A stretch of DNA of 52,083 nt from Epilithonimonas hispanica (lineage in GTDB: Bacteria; Bacteroidota; Bacteroidia; Flavobacteriales; Weeksellaceae). Position numbers and translations under genes: made by a program. This document shows positions 43,364 through 52,042 of the stretch, piece by piece. The notes under the pieces were generated by a model that did no database searches, had not been told where the DNA came from, and saw only the letters and a program-made list of their open reading frames with translations. The stretch lies in the NCBI RefSeq assembly GCF_003385395.1, contig NZ_QNUG01000026.1, forward strand, positions 1-52,083. Direction: 5' to 3'. Positions within the stretch are counted from its first letter, which is position 1; every line of letters begins with the position of its first letter.

Positions 43364-44203
43364 TTATTTCGTTAACAAAATGTTTTTCAGATAATCAGTT
43401 TTTTCATCTTCAATAATTTCTGTTGGCGCATATATTTTTTCTTTTGAAATAATATCAAACAAATAATTTTCATTCTTATGATAATCGAAAGCTAGAACTT
43501 TGTTATTTCCAAAAAAACCTGTTATTGTGTAACTTTCATAGTCCATTAAAAGATTTTCATTCTTATCAATCAAACCAAATTTAATCAAATTACCATTTTT
43601 GAAAGTCAGCAAATCTAGGTCTAAATCGTAATTTTCAATTTTCTCCTCAACTTCTTTACCCACATAATAAATGTTTTCTGCAATGCAAATTGCAAAATCG
43701 TATTTGAAATCTATAATTTGTTGATTCTGAATGTTAACAATTCCCCATTTTCCATTTCTTAAAACCCCGATTTCGCTAAAATTAATATTTGTAATCGAAT
43801 CATAATCCAACGCAATTATTTCTTGATTTTTTCTATCGATATATCCGTGTTTTCCATCTTTGCAAACTTTTGAGACATTATATTTCTCTAAAAAAATGGA
43901 AGCATAAGAATATTCAAAAGGAATTACGATTTCATTTTTCCAATTGATAAATCCCCAAAAATCCTCTTCATTACAAGCTAAAATTAATTCATCATCAAAA
44001 TCAATCAGATTGGAATATTTCACAGGAATAATAATTTCTCCGATTTTGTTGATTGCACCAAAACATCCATCAACAGAAATAATTCCACAACCTTGATTGT
44101 TGAAAATCGTTACTTGTTCCCATTCAGTAGGTTCTTCGCCATTGTTTTCGTCTCGGTAAAAAGTGAAAACTTCGTCTATGTCTTTTGGTTGTAGATTTTT
44201 CAT
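43364..44203 (-). CDS. WG-repeat protein
   Basis: 279 residues built from repeated units of about 35 residues with the pattern G-x-I-x-x-x/n-G-x-x-x-I. Examples are GCGIISVDGCFGAINKIGEI, DFWGFINWKNEIVIPFEYSY, GKHGYIDRKNQEIIALDYDS and GKWGIVNIQNQQIIDFKYDF. No signal peptide is seen, so it is probably cytosolic. WG repeats are thought to be protein-binding propeller-like units. It overlaps the UDG-like gene by 4 bases and probably shares its transcript with the WYL regulator. Confidence 0.85.
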   Translation of the reverse strand: MKNLQPKDIDEVFTFYRDENNGEEPTEWEQVTIFNNQGCGIISVDGCFGAINKIGEIIIPVKYSNLIDFDDELILACNEEDFWGFINWKNEIVIPFEYSYASIFLEKYNVSKVCKDGKHGYIDRKNQEIIALDYDSITNINFSEIGVLRNGKWGIVNIQNQQIIDFKYDFAICIAENIYYVGKEVEEKIENYDLDLDLLTFKNGNLIKFGLIDKNENLLMDYESYTITGFFGNNKVLAFDYHKNENYLFDIISKEKIYAPTEIIEDEKTDYLKNILLTK

Positions 44204-44865
44204 TTTAAAAATTTTATCATTTCTTCTCCAATCTTATTTCTAATTTTTTCGGTATTGTATCCTCGTGCAGAAAAATGTGGTATTGCAACAACATTTCTCT
44301 TGTTCAAAAAACCTACTTTGGTATATTCTCCTTTCTGTTGAATATTTTCTATTCCTATTTTTTTCAATAAAGAAGTATCTGAAGAAAATATAATAATGTT
44401 TTTAGGCTGCAAAATTTCAATTAATTCTAAAGTTTTTCCTATGCAGTACTCTTCAATTTCGATATTTAGATTTTTTAATTCTTTTGTTGACTGAGTGTTA
44501 AAGTAAATCATATTTGTCATAACCGAATTTTGTAATTTAGAGAAAAGTAAATCCGTAAAAAATATCTCTCTAAATTTACGTCTTACTTGCGTCATTCCGT
44601 CACTCCATTCTTTCGCTTCTTCAATTAATAGATTTTGAGAATAATGCAAACTTTCCGGCTTTCTCCTATCTATATTATTTTCTAGTAAATAGTTACTGTA
44701 TTTTCCGGAATTTCCCGGATTTATTCCGATTATTAATAAATCTGGATTATAGAAAATTGGAGTTTGAAAACAATAAAAATCCAAGTCTGTCTTTAAAGCA
44801 AATTCGTGACATTGCTCTGCAACTTCCTTTAGCCATTTATCTTTTTTTAATTCAAAATCATTCAT
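44200..44865 (-). CDS. Uracil-DNA-glycosylase-like superfamily protein
   Basis: 221 residues. The active-site-like strand LLIIGINPGNSGKYSNYL (about 43-60) and the later VVAIPHFSARGYN (about 190-203) are the two diagnostic UDG-superfamily segments; the latter replaces the usual HPS with PHFS. The central IIIFSSDTSLLKK strand fits. It could be a DNA-repair glycosylase or a non-catalytic relative. It overlaps the WG-repeat gene by 4 bases and the small frame upstream by 4 bases. Confidence 0.75.
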   Translation of the reverse strand: MNDFELKKDKWLKEVAEQCHEFALKTDLDFYCFQTPIFYNPDLLIIGINPGNSGKYSNYLLENNIDRRKPESLHYSQNLLIEEAKEWSDGMTQVRRKFREIFFTDLLFSKLQNSVMTNMIYFNTQSTKELKNLNIEIEEYCIGKTLELIEILQPKNIIIFSSDTSLLKKIGIENIQQKGEYTKVGFLNKRNVVAIPHFSARGYNTEKIRNKIGEEMIKFLK

Positions 44866-45056
44866 AATATTTTTTTTAATCTTTTAGTTAACGTATATTT
44901 CGTTGTATCACCACCTTCTGTATTTAACAAAATTAGCTCTTTATCTGACAAACTTGAAATTGTATAAACTAGTACATCATTTTGAGCATTTTTTGTAGTG
45001 ATTTTCTTACTGTTTTCATCAACAGAAAAGTGTAATTGTCTGAATCTGTAACGCAA
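44862..45056 (-). pseudogene. Small lipocalin-like C-terminal remnant
   Basis: 64 codons from a TTG, with a stop four codons upstream. The sequence (ISSLSDKELILLNTEGGDTT, then YTLTKRLKKIL) looks like the last strands of a lipocalin-like protein without the rest of the barrel. No good start codon or promoter is seen. It is more likely a decayed gene end than a real small protein, though it sits in frame-overlap with the UDG-like gene. Confidence 0.35.
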
Positions 45057-45245
45057 TTTAAACTATATTTTTCGATTAAAAAATGAGAATATTGCAACTG
45101 ATTTTATTTTACAGCAATATTTCATTTATAATAATGCAAATATAAAATGCACAATAGACAAGATACGTCCTTTTACTAATTAGATTAAGAAATTTTAAAA
45201 CTCAACCAAAATTTATTATTTTTACTAAAACACAAATCCAAAACG

Positions 45246-47420
45246 ATGAAATCTCCTCTCCAAATCTTACAACAATATTTTGGCTACGACAACTTTCGTC
45301 TCAAGCAAGCGAACGCAGTAGAAAACGTAATTTCCAAAAAAGACACCTTTGTTTTGATGCCAACTGGAGGTGGAAAATCGCTTTGCTATCAGGTTCCAGC
45401 ATTGGTTTTGGAAGGAACTGCCATTGTCATTTCTCCATTGATTGCCTTGATGAAAGACCAAGTTGATGCTTTGCGCGTCAACGGAATTTCTGCGTCGTAT
45501 ATCAATTCTTCGATGTCTAGTTTTGAACAAAATGAAACTTTAAATCAATTAAAAAAAGGAGAACTCAAACTTTTATATGTTGCGCCGGAAAAACTAAGTG
45601 CCGATAATGGTTCATTTTTGAAATTCCTTAATGTTATTAATATTTCTCTTTTTGCGGTAGATGAAGCGCATTGTGTTTCGCATTGGGGGCACGACTTCCG
45701 TCCGGAATATTTGTTTCTGAATGGATTAAAAAATCAGTTTCCGAAAACTCCAATTATTGCATTGACAGCAAGTGCAGACGAAATTACGAGGAAAGATATC
45801 ATCAAACAACTGAACCTTAAAGAACCGCTTGTCTTAGTTTCATCTTTCGACAGAGCGAATATCAAATATTTTGTTCAGCCGAAAAAATCTGTCCTTCAGA
45901 ATATAATTCAATACATTAATGAACATCCCGATGATTCTGGTATTATCTACTGTTTATCGAGAAAAGGAACGGAAGAAATGGCGAATAATTTGAAAGAAAA
46001 TGGTATCAATTCCGCCTATTATCACGCCGGACTTTCTTCTATAGAAAGAGCAAAAGTTCAGGACGATTTCATTAAAGATAAAATAAGAGTAATGGTCGCT
46101 ACTATCGCTTTTGGAATGGGAATCGACAAGAGTAATGTTCGTTTTGTGATGCACGCAGATTTACCAAAAAATATCGAAAGTTATTACCAGGAAACAGGAA
46201 GAGCCGGAAGAGATGGTTTGCCAAGTGAAGCGATTTTATTTTACTCCAATGCAGATGTGATAAAGTTGAAGAGATTTGCTTTGATAGAAGGCAATGAAGA
46301 ACAATCTGACCTTATGCTGAAAAAATTGCAACAAATGACCGATTTTGCCGAGATGCAAAAATGCAGACGACAATATCTGATGGAATATTTTGGAGAAAAG
46401 CACGATGGCAATTGCAATTCCTGCGATTATTGTCTTAGTAATTTCGAAACTTGGGATGCCACTTTGGATTCTCAAAAATTACTGAGCGCAGTTTTCCGGC
46501 TGAAAGAACGGTATGGAAAAAATTTAATTATCGATTTTCTACGAGGTTCAAAAAGTGTGAAAATCACAGATGATATGCGAAGTTTGCCAACCTACGGAAT
46601 TGGAATCAACAATGATAAAAATTATTGGCAAAACTTGATAAAGCAATTATTTATCAATAATTATTTAGCGGAATCAAAAGACGAATTTCCTGTTTTAAAA
46701 TTGACCGAAGAGAGTAAACTTATTTTATTTAAAAACAAAAAAGTAGAACTTCAAAAGGTAAAAGAATTGGCAAAAGCCGTCACAGTCAAAGAAATAGAAA
46801 CCCAATATCCAGAAACTGAACTGAGTCATAATTCAGAATTATTTGATAAACTTAGAAATATAAGACGGGAACAAGCCGAAAAGGAAAATGTGCCACCTTA
46901 CGTTATTTTTTCTGATGCAACCTTAATGGAACTCGCCACTTATCTTCCTCAAACAAAAGAAGAACTGAATGAAATAAGTGGTTTTGGAACTTTTAAAATT
47001 GAAAAATATGGAGAACTATTTCTTTCGGTGATTGTCGAATTTTGTGAACAGAATAATTTGAGCAGTTTAATATTTAATAAAAAACCGAAGAAAAAACGAG
47101 AGCCAAAAACAGTCAATAAAAGTCCAGCAGGAACATTTACCACAAGTTATCAAATGTTTAAAGCTGGCAATAGCATCGAGGAAATTGCCAATATTAGAAA
47201 TCTGGCGATTAATACCATCCAAAATCATTTAGTCAACTTTGTTACTGTTGGAACAATTAAACCCAGCGAATTGATGAATACAAATAAAATCGAACCTATT
47301 TTAGAAATTGCCAAAAGTCAACCCATCATATCTTTGAAAGCCATAAAGGAAGAATTGGGAGAAGATTATTCTTATTTTGAAATTAATATTGCCATTGCTT
47401 ATTACAAGTCTCAACATTAA
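45246..47420 (+). CDS. recQ: ATP-dependent DNA helicase RecQ
   Basis: 724 residues. Motif I is LMPTGGGKSLCYQVPALVLE (about 37), motif II FAVDEAHCVSHWGHDFRPEY (about 137), motif III LTASA, and the second lobe has ATIAFGMGIDKSNVRFVMH and QETGRAGRDG. The zinc-binding cysteines CRRQYLMEYFGE and CNSCDYC follow, then the RQC winged helix, an HRDC domain (about 540-610) and a C-terminal helical extension with an HTH-like segment. It unwinds recombination and stalled-fork intermediates 3' to 5'. It is a single gene followed by fic. Confidence 0.96.
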   Translation: MKSPLQILQQYFGYDNFRLKQANAVENVISKKDTFVLMPTGGGKSLCYQVPALVLEGTAIVISPLIALMKDQVDALRVNGISASYINSSMSSFEQNETLNQLKKGELKLLYVAPEKLSADNGSFLKFLNVINISLFAVDEAHCVSHWGHDFRPEYLFLNGLKNQFPKTPIIALTASADEITRKDIIKQLNLKEPLVLVSSFDRANIKYFVQPKKSVLQNIIQYINEHPDDSGIIYCLSRKGTEEMANNLKENGINSAYYHAGLSSIERAKVQDDFIKDKIRVMVATIAFGMGIDKSNVRFVMHADLPKNIESYYQETGRAGRDGLPSEAILFYSNADVIKLKRFALIEGNEEQSDLMLKKLQQMTDFAEMQKCRRQYLMEYFGEKHDGNCNSCDYCLSNFETWDATLDSQKLLSAVFRLKERYGKNLIIDFLRGSKSVKITDDMRSLPTYGIGINNDKNYWQNLIKQLFINNYLAESKDEFPVLKLTEESKLILFKNKKVELQKVKELAKAVTVKEIETQYPETELSHNSELFDKLRNIRREQAEKENVPPYVIFSDATLMELATYLPQTKEELNEISGFGTFKIEKYGELFLSVIVEFCEQNNLSSLIFNKKPKKKREPKTVNKSPAGTFTTSYQMFKAGNSIEEIANIRNLAINTIQNHLVNFVTVGTIKPSELMNTNKIEPILEIAKSQPIISLKAIKEELGEDYSYFEINIAIAYYKSQH

Positions 47421-47433
47421 AACAAGACATATC

Positions 47434-47476
47434 TTTAATATCGGATAAAGTAATTTATAAATAATCCGATATTAAA
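47434..47476. promoter_or_regulatory. Perfect 13-bp dyad upstream of fic
   Basis: TTTAATATCGGAT (47434-47446) and ATCCGATATTAAA (47464-47476) are exact inverted copies with a 17-base spacer. The right arm falls where the -33 box of the fic promoter should be. There is no T-run after it, so it is more like an operator than a terminator. Confidence 0.6.
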
Positions 47477-47486
47477 AAATTAATTG

Positions 47487-47494
47487 TAAATTTG
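47487..47494 (+). promoter_or_regulatory. Putative -7 box of fic
   Basis: TAAATTTG lies 4 bases before the ATG at 47499, which would give a leaderless or nearly leaderless mRNA. Confidence 0.4.
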
Positions 47495-47498
47495 TGGG

Positions 47499-48458
47499 AT
47501 GAAATGGCAAGAATACCCTTATTACTTTGAAGGGCTAGAAAAACAACTTGAAAGAATTTTGCAGAAAAAAGCTGAATTAGATAAGTTGCGCCCCATTCCA
47601 ACGTACGCTTTAAAAAGTATCAAAGAAAGTATGACTATCGAATGGACCTACAATTCTAACAGTATCGAGGGTAATACTTTGACTTTGCAGGAAACCAAAA
47701 TGGTGATCGAAGAAGGCTTTACCATCAAAGGAAAATCTTTGCGGGAGCATTTTGAAGCTGTTAACCATCAGGAAGCCATTGAGTTTATTGAAAGCTTAGT
47801 ATCGGATAGCTATATTTTGAACGAAAAAGATATTTTGAATGTTCATAATTTGGTTTTAAATAAAATAGAAAAGGATTTTGCAGGAAGATTCAGAACATCG
47901 GGTGTCAGAATTTCTGGAGCGAATTTTGTTCCGCCAAATGCGCTGAAAATAGATGATTACATAACAGAATTAATTGAGTGGGTAAATAGTTCCAACGAAA
48001 ATTTTCTAATAAAATCGGCTATTTTTCATCATCGTTTTGTTTGGATACATCCGTTTTTTGATGGCAATGGAAGAACTGTGCGATTGTTATTTAATTTATT
48101 ATTAATGAAAGAGGGTTTTCCACCTGCAATCATTTTGAAAAACGATAGAAAAAAATATTACGATGCTCTGAACTCTGCCAATAATGGAGATTATTCTAAG
48201 TTGCTTCTGCTCATTTTACAAGCTTCAGAAAGGAGTTTGGACATCTATCTAAGTTCGCTAAATAATACTTATGATAACTACCGCCCGATTTCTGATATTG
48301 TAGAAGAAGAAAAACTACCTTATGGACAAGAATATGTAAGTTTACTTGCTAGGAAAGGAAAAATTGACGCTTTCAAAGAAGGTAGAAATTGGCTTACAAC
48401 GAAAGAAGCTATTTTGGATTATATCGAAAATCGAGAAAGAAAACGGATTTTAAAATAG
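47499..48458 (+). CDS. Fic-family AMP-transferase with inhibitory helix and C-terminal HTH
   Basis: 319 residues. The catalytic loop is HPFFDGNGRTVRLLF (about 184-198), with all residues of HPFxxGNGR. An inhibitory (S/T)xxxE(G/N) motif precedes the Fic core: SNSIEGN at about 51-57, so this is a class II self-restrained Fic. The C-terminal part (about 270-319) has an HTH-like YGQEYVSLLARKGKIDAFKE with NWLTTKEAILDYI. It would transfer AMP to a protein target. The dyad overlapping its promoter may be bound by its own C-terminal HTH (inference). Confidence 0.9.
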   Translation: MKWQEYPYYFEGLEKQLERILQKKAELDKLRPIPTYALKSIKESMTIEWTYNSNSIEGNTLTLQETKMVIEEGFTIKGKSLREHFEAVNHQEAIEFIESLVSDSYILNEKDILNVHNLVLNKIEKDFAGRFRTSGVRISGANFVPPNALKIDDYITELIEWVNSSNENFLIKSAIFHHRFVWIHPFFDGNGRTVRLLFNLLLMKEGFPPAIILKNDRKKYYDALNSANNGDYSKLLLLILQASERSLDIYLSSLNNTYDNYRPISDIVEEEKLPYGQEYVSLLARKGKIDAFKEGRNWLTTKEAILDYIENRERKRILK

Positions 48459-48459
48459 G

Positions 48460-48486
48460 AGCAGAAATTGATTTTTCTGCTTTTTT
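48460..48486 (+). terminator. fic terminator
   Basis: AGCAGAAA / TTTCTGCT stem with a 6-base loop, followed by Ts. It lies between the convergent fic and SDR genes and touches the SDR stop. Confidence 0.8.
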
Positions 48487-49213
48487 ATGGCAACTTAGCC
48501 ACCAAAAATTCTGGTGATAATTTCAGAATCCAATAGATGATTTTCCATTTCCAGTTGGGAACAATCTCGAATGATTTTCCCGCATTGGTGATAAATTTAG
48601 CAACATAATCCGGTTCCATAATCAGATTTTTATTAAGTTCTAATCCGGCGTTGATTTTTGTATTAATGTAACCAATCACTAGAACATTTACTATGATTTT
48701 TCTCGAAGCTAATTCTTGTCGAAGTCCAGCCAAATATTGTGTGAAAGCAGATTTTGTACTGCCATAAACAAAATTACTTTTCCGACCACGAACTCCAGAA
48801 AGTGAAGACAAACCGATAATTCTTTCCAGATTTTTATTCGATGGATCCATCGCAATAATATTCAGAATAGAAACTGCGCCGATATAATTCGTCTTCATCA
48901 TTTCGAAAGTTCCATTAAAATTTCTCAAAGCGTTTTGATTTTCCACCAAAAATCCTGCTGAGTAAACTACAATATTAGGTTTTACAGATAATTCATCATA
49001 GAATTTTTGATGAGATGCAAAGTCTGTTGCATCAAAATATTTAATCTCCATTTTGGATTTATCCAGATGATTTTCATCAGCAAAATTCTCCAGAGATTTT
49101 AAATTTCTGGAAGCCGAAATCACATAAGACCCTTTTTTAATGTAAAGTTTTATGCATTGTTTTGCAACATCCGAATTGGCGCCAAGAATCAGAACAGTTT
49201 TACTAGAATTCAT
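48485..49213 (-). CDS. Short-chain dehydrogenase/reductase
   Basis: 242 residues. The Rossmann nucleotide-binding loop is VLILGANSDVAKQC (about 7-20), a TGxxxGxG variant. NVVYSAG-like NIVVYSAGFL follows (about 82). The catalytic Ser-Tyr-Lys are in LSSLSGVRGRKSNFVYGSTK (Ser about 138, YxxxK about 151-155). It is a normal-length NAD(P)H-dependent reductase of unknown substrate. The minus-strand leader carries five heptamer repeats, and it is divergent from aroC. Confidence 0.9.
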   Translation of the reverse strand: MNSSKTVLILGANSDVAKQCIKLYIKKGSYVISASRNLKSLENFADENHLDKSKMEIKYFDATDFASHQKFYDELSVKPNIVVYSAGFLVENQNALRNFNGTFEMMKTNYIGAVSILNIIAMDPSNKNLERIIGLSSLSGVRGRKSNFVYGSTKSAFTQYLAGLRQELASRKIIVNVLVIGYINTKINAGLELNKNLIMEPDYVAKFITNAGKSFEIVPNWKWKIIYWILKLSPEFLVAKLP

Positions 49214-49220
49214 TTTGTAA

Positions 49221-49255
49221 AAATAGATATTAGAAGTTAGATTTTAGATATTAGT
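49221..49255 (-). repeat. Five-unit heptamer array before the SDR gene
   Basis: On the minus strand the units are ACTAATA, TCTAAAA, TCTAACT, TCTAATA and TCTATTT, ending 7 bases before the SDR ATG. It is in the opposite orientation to the aroC array 70 bases away. Confidence 0.8.
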
Positions 49256-49270
49256 CCATTCTAAAATCCG

Positions 49271-49278
49271 TAAATTTG
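49271..49278 (+). promoter_or_regulatory. Putative -7 box of aroC
   Basis: TAAATTTG matches TAnnTTTG and lies 82 bases before the aroC ATG, putting the heptamer array inside the predicted leader. Confidence 0.4.
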
Positions 49279-49325
49279 TAAGTATTAAAGAAATTATTGA
49301 ATTCAGAAAAATCTTTAGTTTAAAG

Positions 49326-49360
49326 TCTAACTTCTGATTTCTAACATCTAACTTCTGTCT
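49326..49360 (+). repeat. Five-unit heptamer array before aroC
   Basis: Units TCTAACT, TCTGATT, TCTAACA, TCTAACT and TCTGTCT run in phase and abut the ATG at 49361 with no spacer. Confidence 0.8.
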
Positions 49361-50422
49361 ATGTTTAATGTTTTAGGAAACTTTTTGACGCTTTCTTCCT
49401 TTGGCGAAAGTCACGGAGAAGCTTACGGCGGAATCATTACCAATTTTCCGGCGGGTCTGGAAATCGATATTGAGAAAGTTCAACAGGAACTTGACCGTAG
49501 AAAACCAGGACAATCTGCTATTGTTACACAAAGAAAAGAAGGCGATAAAGTTCGATTTTTATCAGGGATTTTTGATGGAAAAACGACAGGAACTCCAATT
49601 GGCTTCATTGTAGAAAATGAAAACCAACGTTCCAAAGATTACGATCATATTGCCCAAGCCTATCGCCCAAGTCACGCCGATTATACTTACGACCAAAAAT
49701 TCGGAATACGAGATTATCGCGGAGGCGGAAAATCGTCTGCTCGTGAAACTTTGAACTGGGTTGTTGCAGGCGCTTTAGCAAAACAATTTCTGCCCAAGAT
49801 TGAAATCAATGCTTATGTTTCTTCTGTCGGCGAAATATTTTGTGAGAAGCCTTACCAAGATTTAGATTTTTCTAAGACCGAAAGCAATATCGTTCGTTGT
49901 CCAGATGAGGAAACTGCCGGAAAGATGATTGAAAGAATCAAAGAAATCAAAAAAGAAGGCAACACAATTGGTGGAACGGTGACTTGTGTGATTCAAAATG
50001 TCCCAACTGGATTGGGCGAACCTATTTTCAACAAACTGCACGCGGAATTAGGAAAAGCAATGTTGAATATCAATGCCTGCAAAGGTTTTGAATATGGAAG
50101 TGGTTTCTGTGGCGCAAAAATGACCGGAAAAGAACATAACGACCTTTTCAATCAAGATGGGACAACCAAAACCAATCTTTCCGGTGGAATCCAAGGCGGA
50201 ATCTCGAACGGAATGGATATCTATTTCCGAGCAGCTTTCAAACCGGTTGCAACGATTCTTCGTCCGCAGGTAAGCATCAACAAAGATGGAGAATCTGTAA
50301 CTGTAGAAGGTAAAGGAAGACACGACCCTTGCGTAGTTCCAAGAGCTGTACCTATCGTGGAAAGTTTAGCTGCATTTGTTTTGGCAGATATGTATTTAAT
50401 TAATAAAACTAGAAAAATATAA
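49361..50422 (+). CDS. aroC: Chorismate synthase
   Basis: 353 residues. The N-terminal signature is [39 protein letters not shown] follows (about 103-121), with [20 protein letters not shown] and [14 protein letters not shown] later. These are the FMN- and substrate-binding regions of AroC. It converts EPSP to chorismate, the last shared step to aromatic amino acids. The ATG directly abuts the heptamer array, leaving no room for a Shine-Dalgarno site. The next gene starts 7 bases after its stop. Confidence 0.97.
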   Translation: MFNVLGNFLTLSSFGESHGEAYGGIITNFPAGLEIDIEKVQQELDRRKPGQSAIVTQRKEGDKVRFLSGIFDGKTTGTPIGFIVENENQRSKDYDHIAQAYRPSHADYTYDQKFGIRDYRGGGKSSARETLNWVVAGALAKQFLPKIEINAYVSSVGEIFCEKPYQDLDFSKTESNIVRCPDEETAGKMIERIKEIKKEGNTIGGTVTCVIQNVPTGLGEPIFNKLHAELGKAMLNINACKGFEYGSGFCGAKMTGKEHNDLFNQDGTTKTNLSGGIQGGISNGMDIYFRAAFKPVATILRPQVSINKDGESVTVEGKGRHDPCVVPRAVPIVESLAAFVLADMYLINKTRKI

Positions 50423-50428
50423 TATCAA

Positions 50429-50704
50429 ATGAGCGAACTTGATGTTTATGATGATTTTCAGCATTATAAATATTACAATGGAGAATCGGAAAATCCTTTT
50501 TGTGGTAAAGATGAAAATCCACTCAATTTTTTGAATCCTAAAGCATTATTTTGGCATTATGAAAAACATTATTACTTCAGCCAAGATTCTCAGCATCAGG
50601 ATTTAAAAAGCTTTATCAAACATTTGATCGATAACAAACTAAGCGAATATCATAGGGACACAGATGAATTGCAAGAAATGTATTACAATAATTCAATAAA
50701 ATAA
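50429..50704 (+). CDS. Small uncharacterised acidic protein after aroC
   Basis: 91 residues, acidic and rich in Tyr, His, Asn and Asp (DVYDDFQHYKYYNGES, FWHYEKHYYF). No motif of a known family is recognised. It begins 7 bases after the aroC stop and ends 9 bases before the thioredoxin-like gene, so all three are probably cotranscribed. The tight spacing and clean frame support a real gene. Confidence 0.65.
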   Translation: MSELDVYDDFQHYKYYNGESENPFCGKDENPLNFLNPKALFWHYEKHYYFSQDSQHQDLKSFIKHLIDNKLSEYHRDTDELQEMYYNNSIK

Positions 50705-50712
50705 AATAAAGA

Positions 50713-51279
50713 ATGGACATCAAACAATATTGGGACAACGCTGTTTCTTACACAGAATATCTACGTGATGCCGGAGAAAGATTAGGAAATCCAAAAGATA
50801 CACAAGAAGCTGATTATGCAGAATATTACCGACTGGGAATCCAAAGAATGAACAGAATGTGGGAAAAATATCTTCCGAATTCTGAACAAGTTGAAACTTT
50901 GGCTAAGAAAAAATTCAATGGAAAAATTTTGATTATTTCGGAAGCTTGGTGTGGCGACGCCAGTCAGGTAATTCCTGTTGTTGTGAAGTTTTTTGAGCAA
51001 TTCGAAGTTAAAATTTCTTATCGTGACCAGGAGCCAAGTTTGATTGAAAATTATCTGACCAACGGCGGAAAATCTATTCCGATTGTTATTTTCTTGGATG
51101 AGGATTTTAATGAAATTGCGCATTGGGGACCAAGACCAAAACACGGAAACGAACTTCTTAATAAACATAAAGCCAATCCTGAAGAATTTCCTAAAGAAAA
51201 ATTTTATGTAGAATTGCAGACTTATTATGCTAAAAACAGAGGTTTTGATACGATAGAGGAACTTTTAGAATTACTTTAA
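50713..51279 (+). CDS. Thioredoxin-fold family protein with a single active-site Cys
   Basis: 188 residues. The thioredoxin-like core contains KILIISEAWCGDASQVIPVV (about 74-93), where the CxxC second cysteine is replaced (CGDA), then SIPIVIFLDEDFNEIAHWGP with the cis-Pro. This fits the Thioredoxin_9 type. The N-terminal 60 residues are helical (WDNAVSYTEYLRDAGERL). With one Cys it may form mixed disulfides rather than act as a dithiol reductase. No signal peptide is present. Confidence 0.85.
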   Translation: MDIKQYWDNAVSYTEYLRDAGERLGNPKDTQEADYAEYYRLGIQRMNRMWEKYLPNSEQVETLAKKKFNGKILIISEAWCGDASQVIPVVVKFFEQFEVKISYRDQEPSLIENYLTNGGKSIPIVIFLDEDFNEIAHWGPRPKHGNELLNKHKANPEEFPKEKFYVELQTYYAKNRGFDTIEELLELL

Positions 51280-51292
51280 AATTAATTCCAGA

Positions 51293-51325
51293 AGCGCTGT
51301 TAGATCTTGAAGCTCTAACAGCGCT
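51293..51325. repeat. Perfect 12-bp inverted repeat between the two thioredoxin-fold genes
   Basis: AGCGCTGTTAGA (51293-51304) and TCTAACAGCGCT (51314-51325) flank a 9-base loop. The hairpin is followed by an A-rich tract, not Ts, and lies 15 bases before the next ATG. It may act on translation or mRNA stability rather than as a terminator. Confidence 0.65.
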
Positions 51326-51340
51326 AAAAAAATAAAAAGT

Positions 51341-51898
51341 ATGAACTTCATTAAAAAAAACATCATTTACATTATTATCATTGTGATTGTTTCAGCTTTT
51401 GCTTTGATAAAACCGCTTCGTGATTTTGTTTCGGAACAGATTGCAATGAGTCCGACTGTTGCAAAAATCAATGATGAAACAACACTTTCTGACGAAGTTT
51501 TGAACATCGATTTGAAAGGAATCAACACAAGTAGCACAAACCTAAAAAACCTACGCGGAAAAGTTCTTTTCCTTAATTTTTGGGGAACTTGGTGTCCGCC
51601 TTGCAGAACTGAATGGCCTACGATTGAGAAACTGTATCAATTGAAAAAAGATAAAATGGAATTTGCATTGATTGCAATGCAAGACCAAGAGGAAGACGTG
51701 AAAAAATTCTTGAAAGAAAATAATTACACAGCTCCGGTTTACATCGCAGAAAGTCCACTTGACCCAAAAGTTTTGCCGGTTGCTTTTCCTACAACGTATC
51801 TGATTGGAAAAGATGGAAGAATCCTGAAGAAAGAAGATAGCTCAATGGATTGGAGCAAGGATTCAGTTTTGGAATTTATTGATAATGTGACGAAATAA
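51341..51898 (+). CDS. TlpA-like membrane-anchored thiol-disulfide oxidoreductase
   Basis: 185 residues. One N-terminal span, IIYIIIIVIVSAFALIKPLR (about 8-27), acts as an uncleaved anchor. The periplasmic thioredoxin domain has VLFLNFWGTWCPPCRTEWPT (about 75-94), with the WCPPC active site, and VAFPTTYLIGKDGRI (cis-Pro). It would reduce or shuffle disulfides outside the cytoplasmic membrane, for instance in cytochrome maturation. A terminator follows, and then the right IS copy. Confidence 0.9.
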   Translation: MNFIKKNIIYIIIIVIVSAFALIKPLRDFVSEQIAMSPTVAKINDETTLSDEVLNIDLKGINTSSTNLKNLRGKVLFLNFWGTWCPPCRTEWPTIEKLYQLKKDKMEFALIAMQDQEEDVKKFLKENNYTAPVYIAESPLDPKVLPVAFPTTYLIGKDGRILKKEDSSMDWSKDSVLEFIDNVTK

Positions 51899-51930
51899 AA
51901 TAGTAATTGTTGACTCGATAATAAAAATAA

Positions 51931-51963
51931 AAATCCCTGAATTAATTGATTCAGGGATTTTTT
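51931..51963 (+). terminator. Terminator of the aroC-to-tlpA gene run
   Basis: Perfect arms AAATCCCTGAAT / ATTCAGGGATTT with a 6-base loop, followed by six Ts in all. The IS begins 20 bases further on. Confidence 0.88.
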
Positions 51964-52014
51964 ATGTTTAAGAATAAATTAAATTATGAATATCCGTAAT
52001 TAGGAATAATTCAC

Positions 52015-52022
52015 TATATTTG
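52015..52022 (+). promoter_or_regulatory. Putative -7 box of the IS transposase (right copy)
   Basis: TATATTTG, 20 bases before the transposase ATG at 52043; identical to the left copy. Confidence 0.4.
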
Positions 52023-52042
52023 ACTGTAATTTAGGTAATTAT

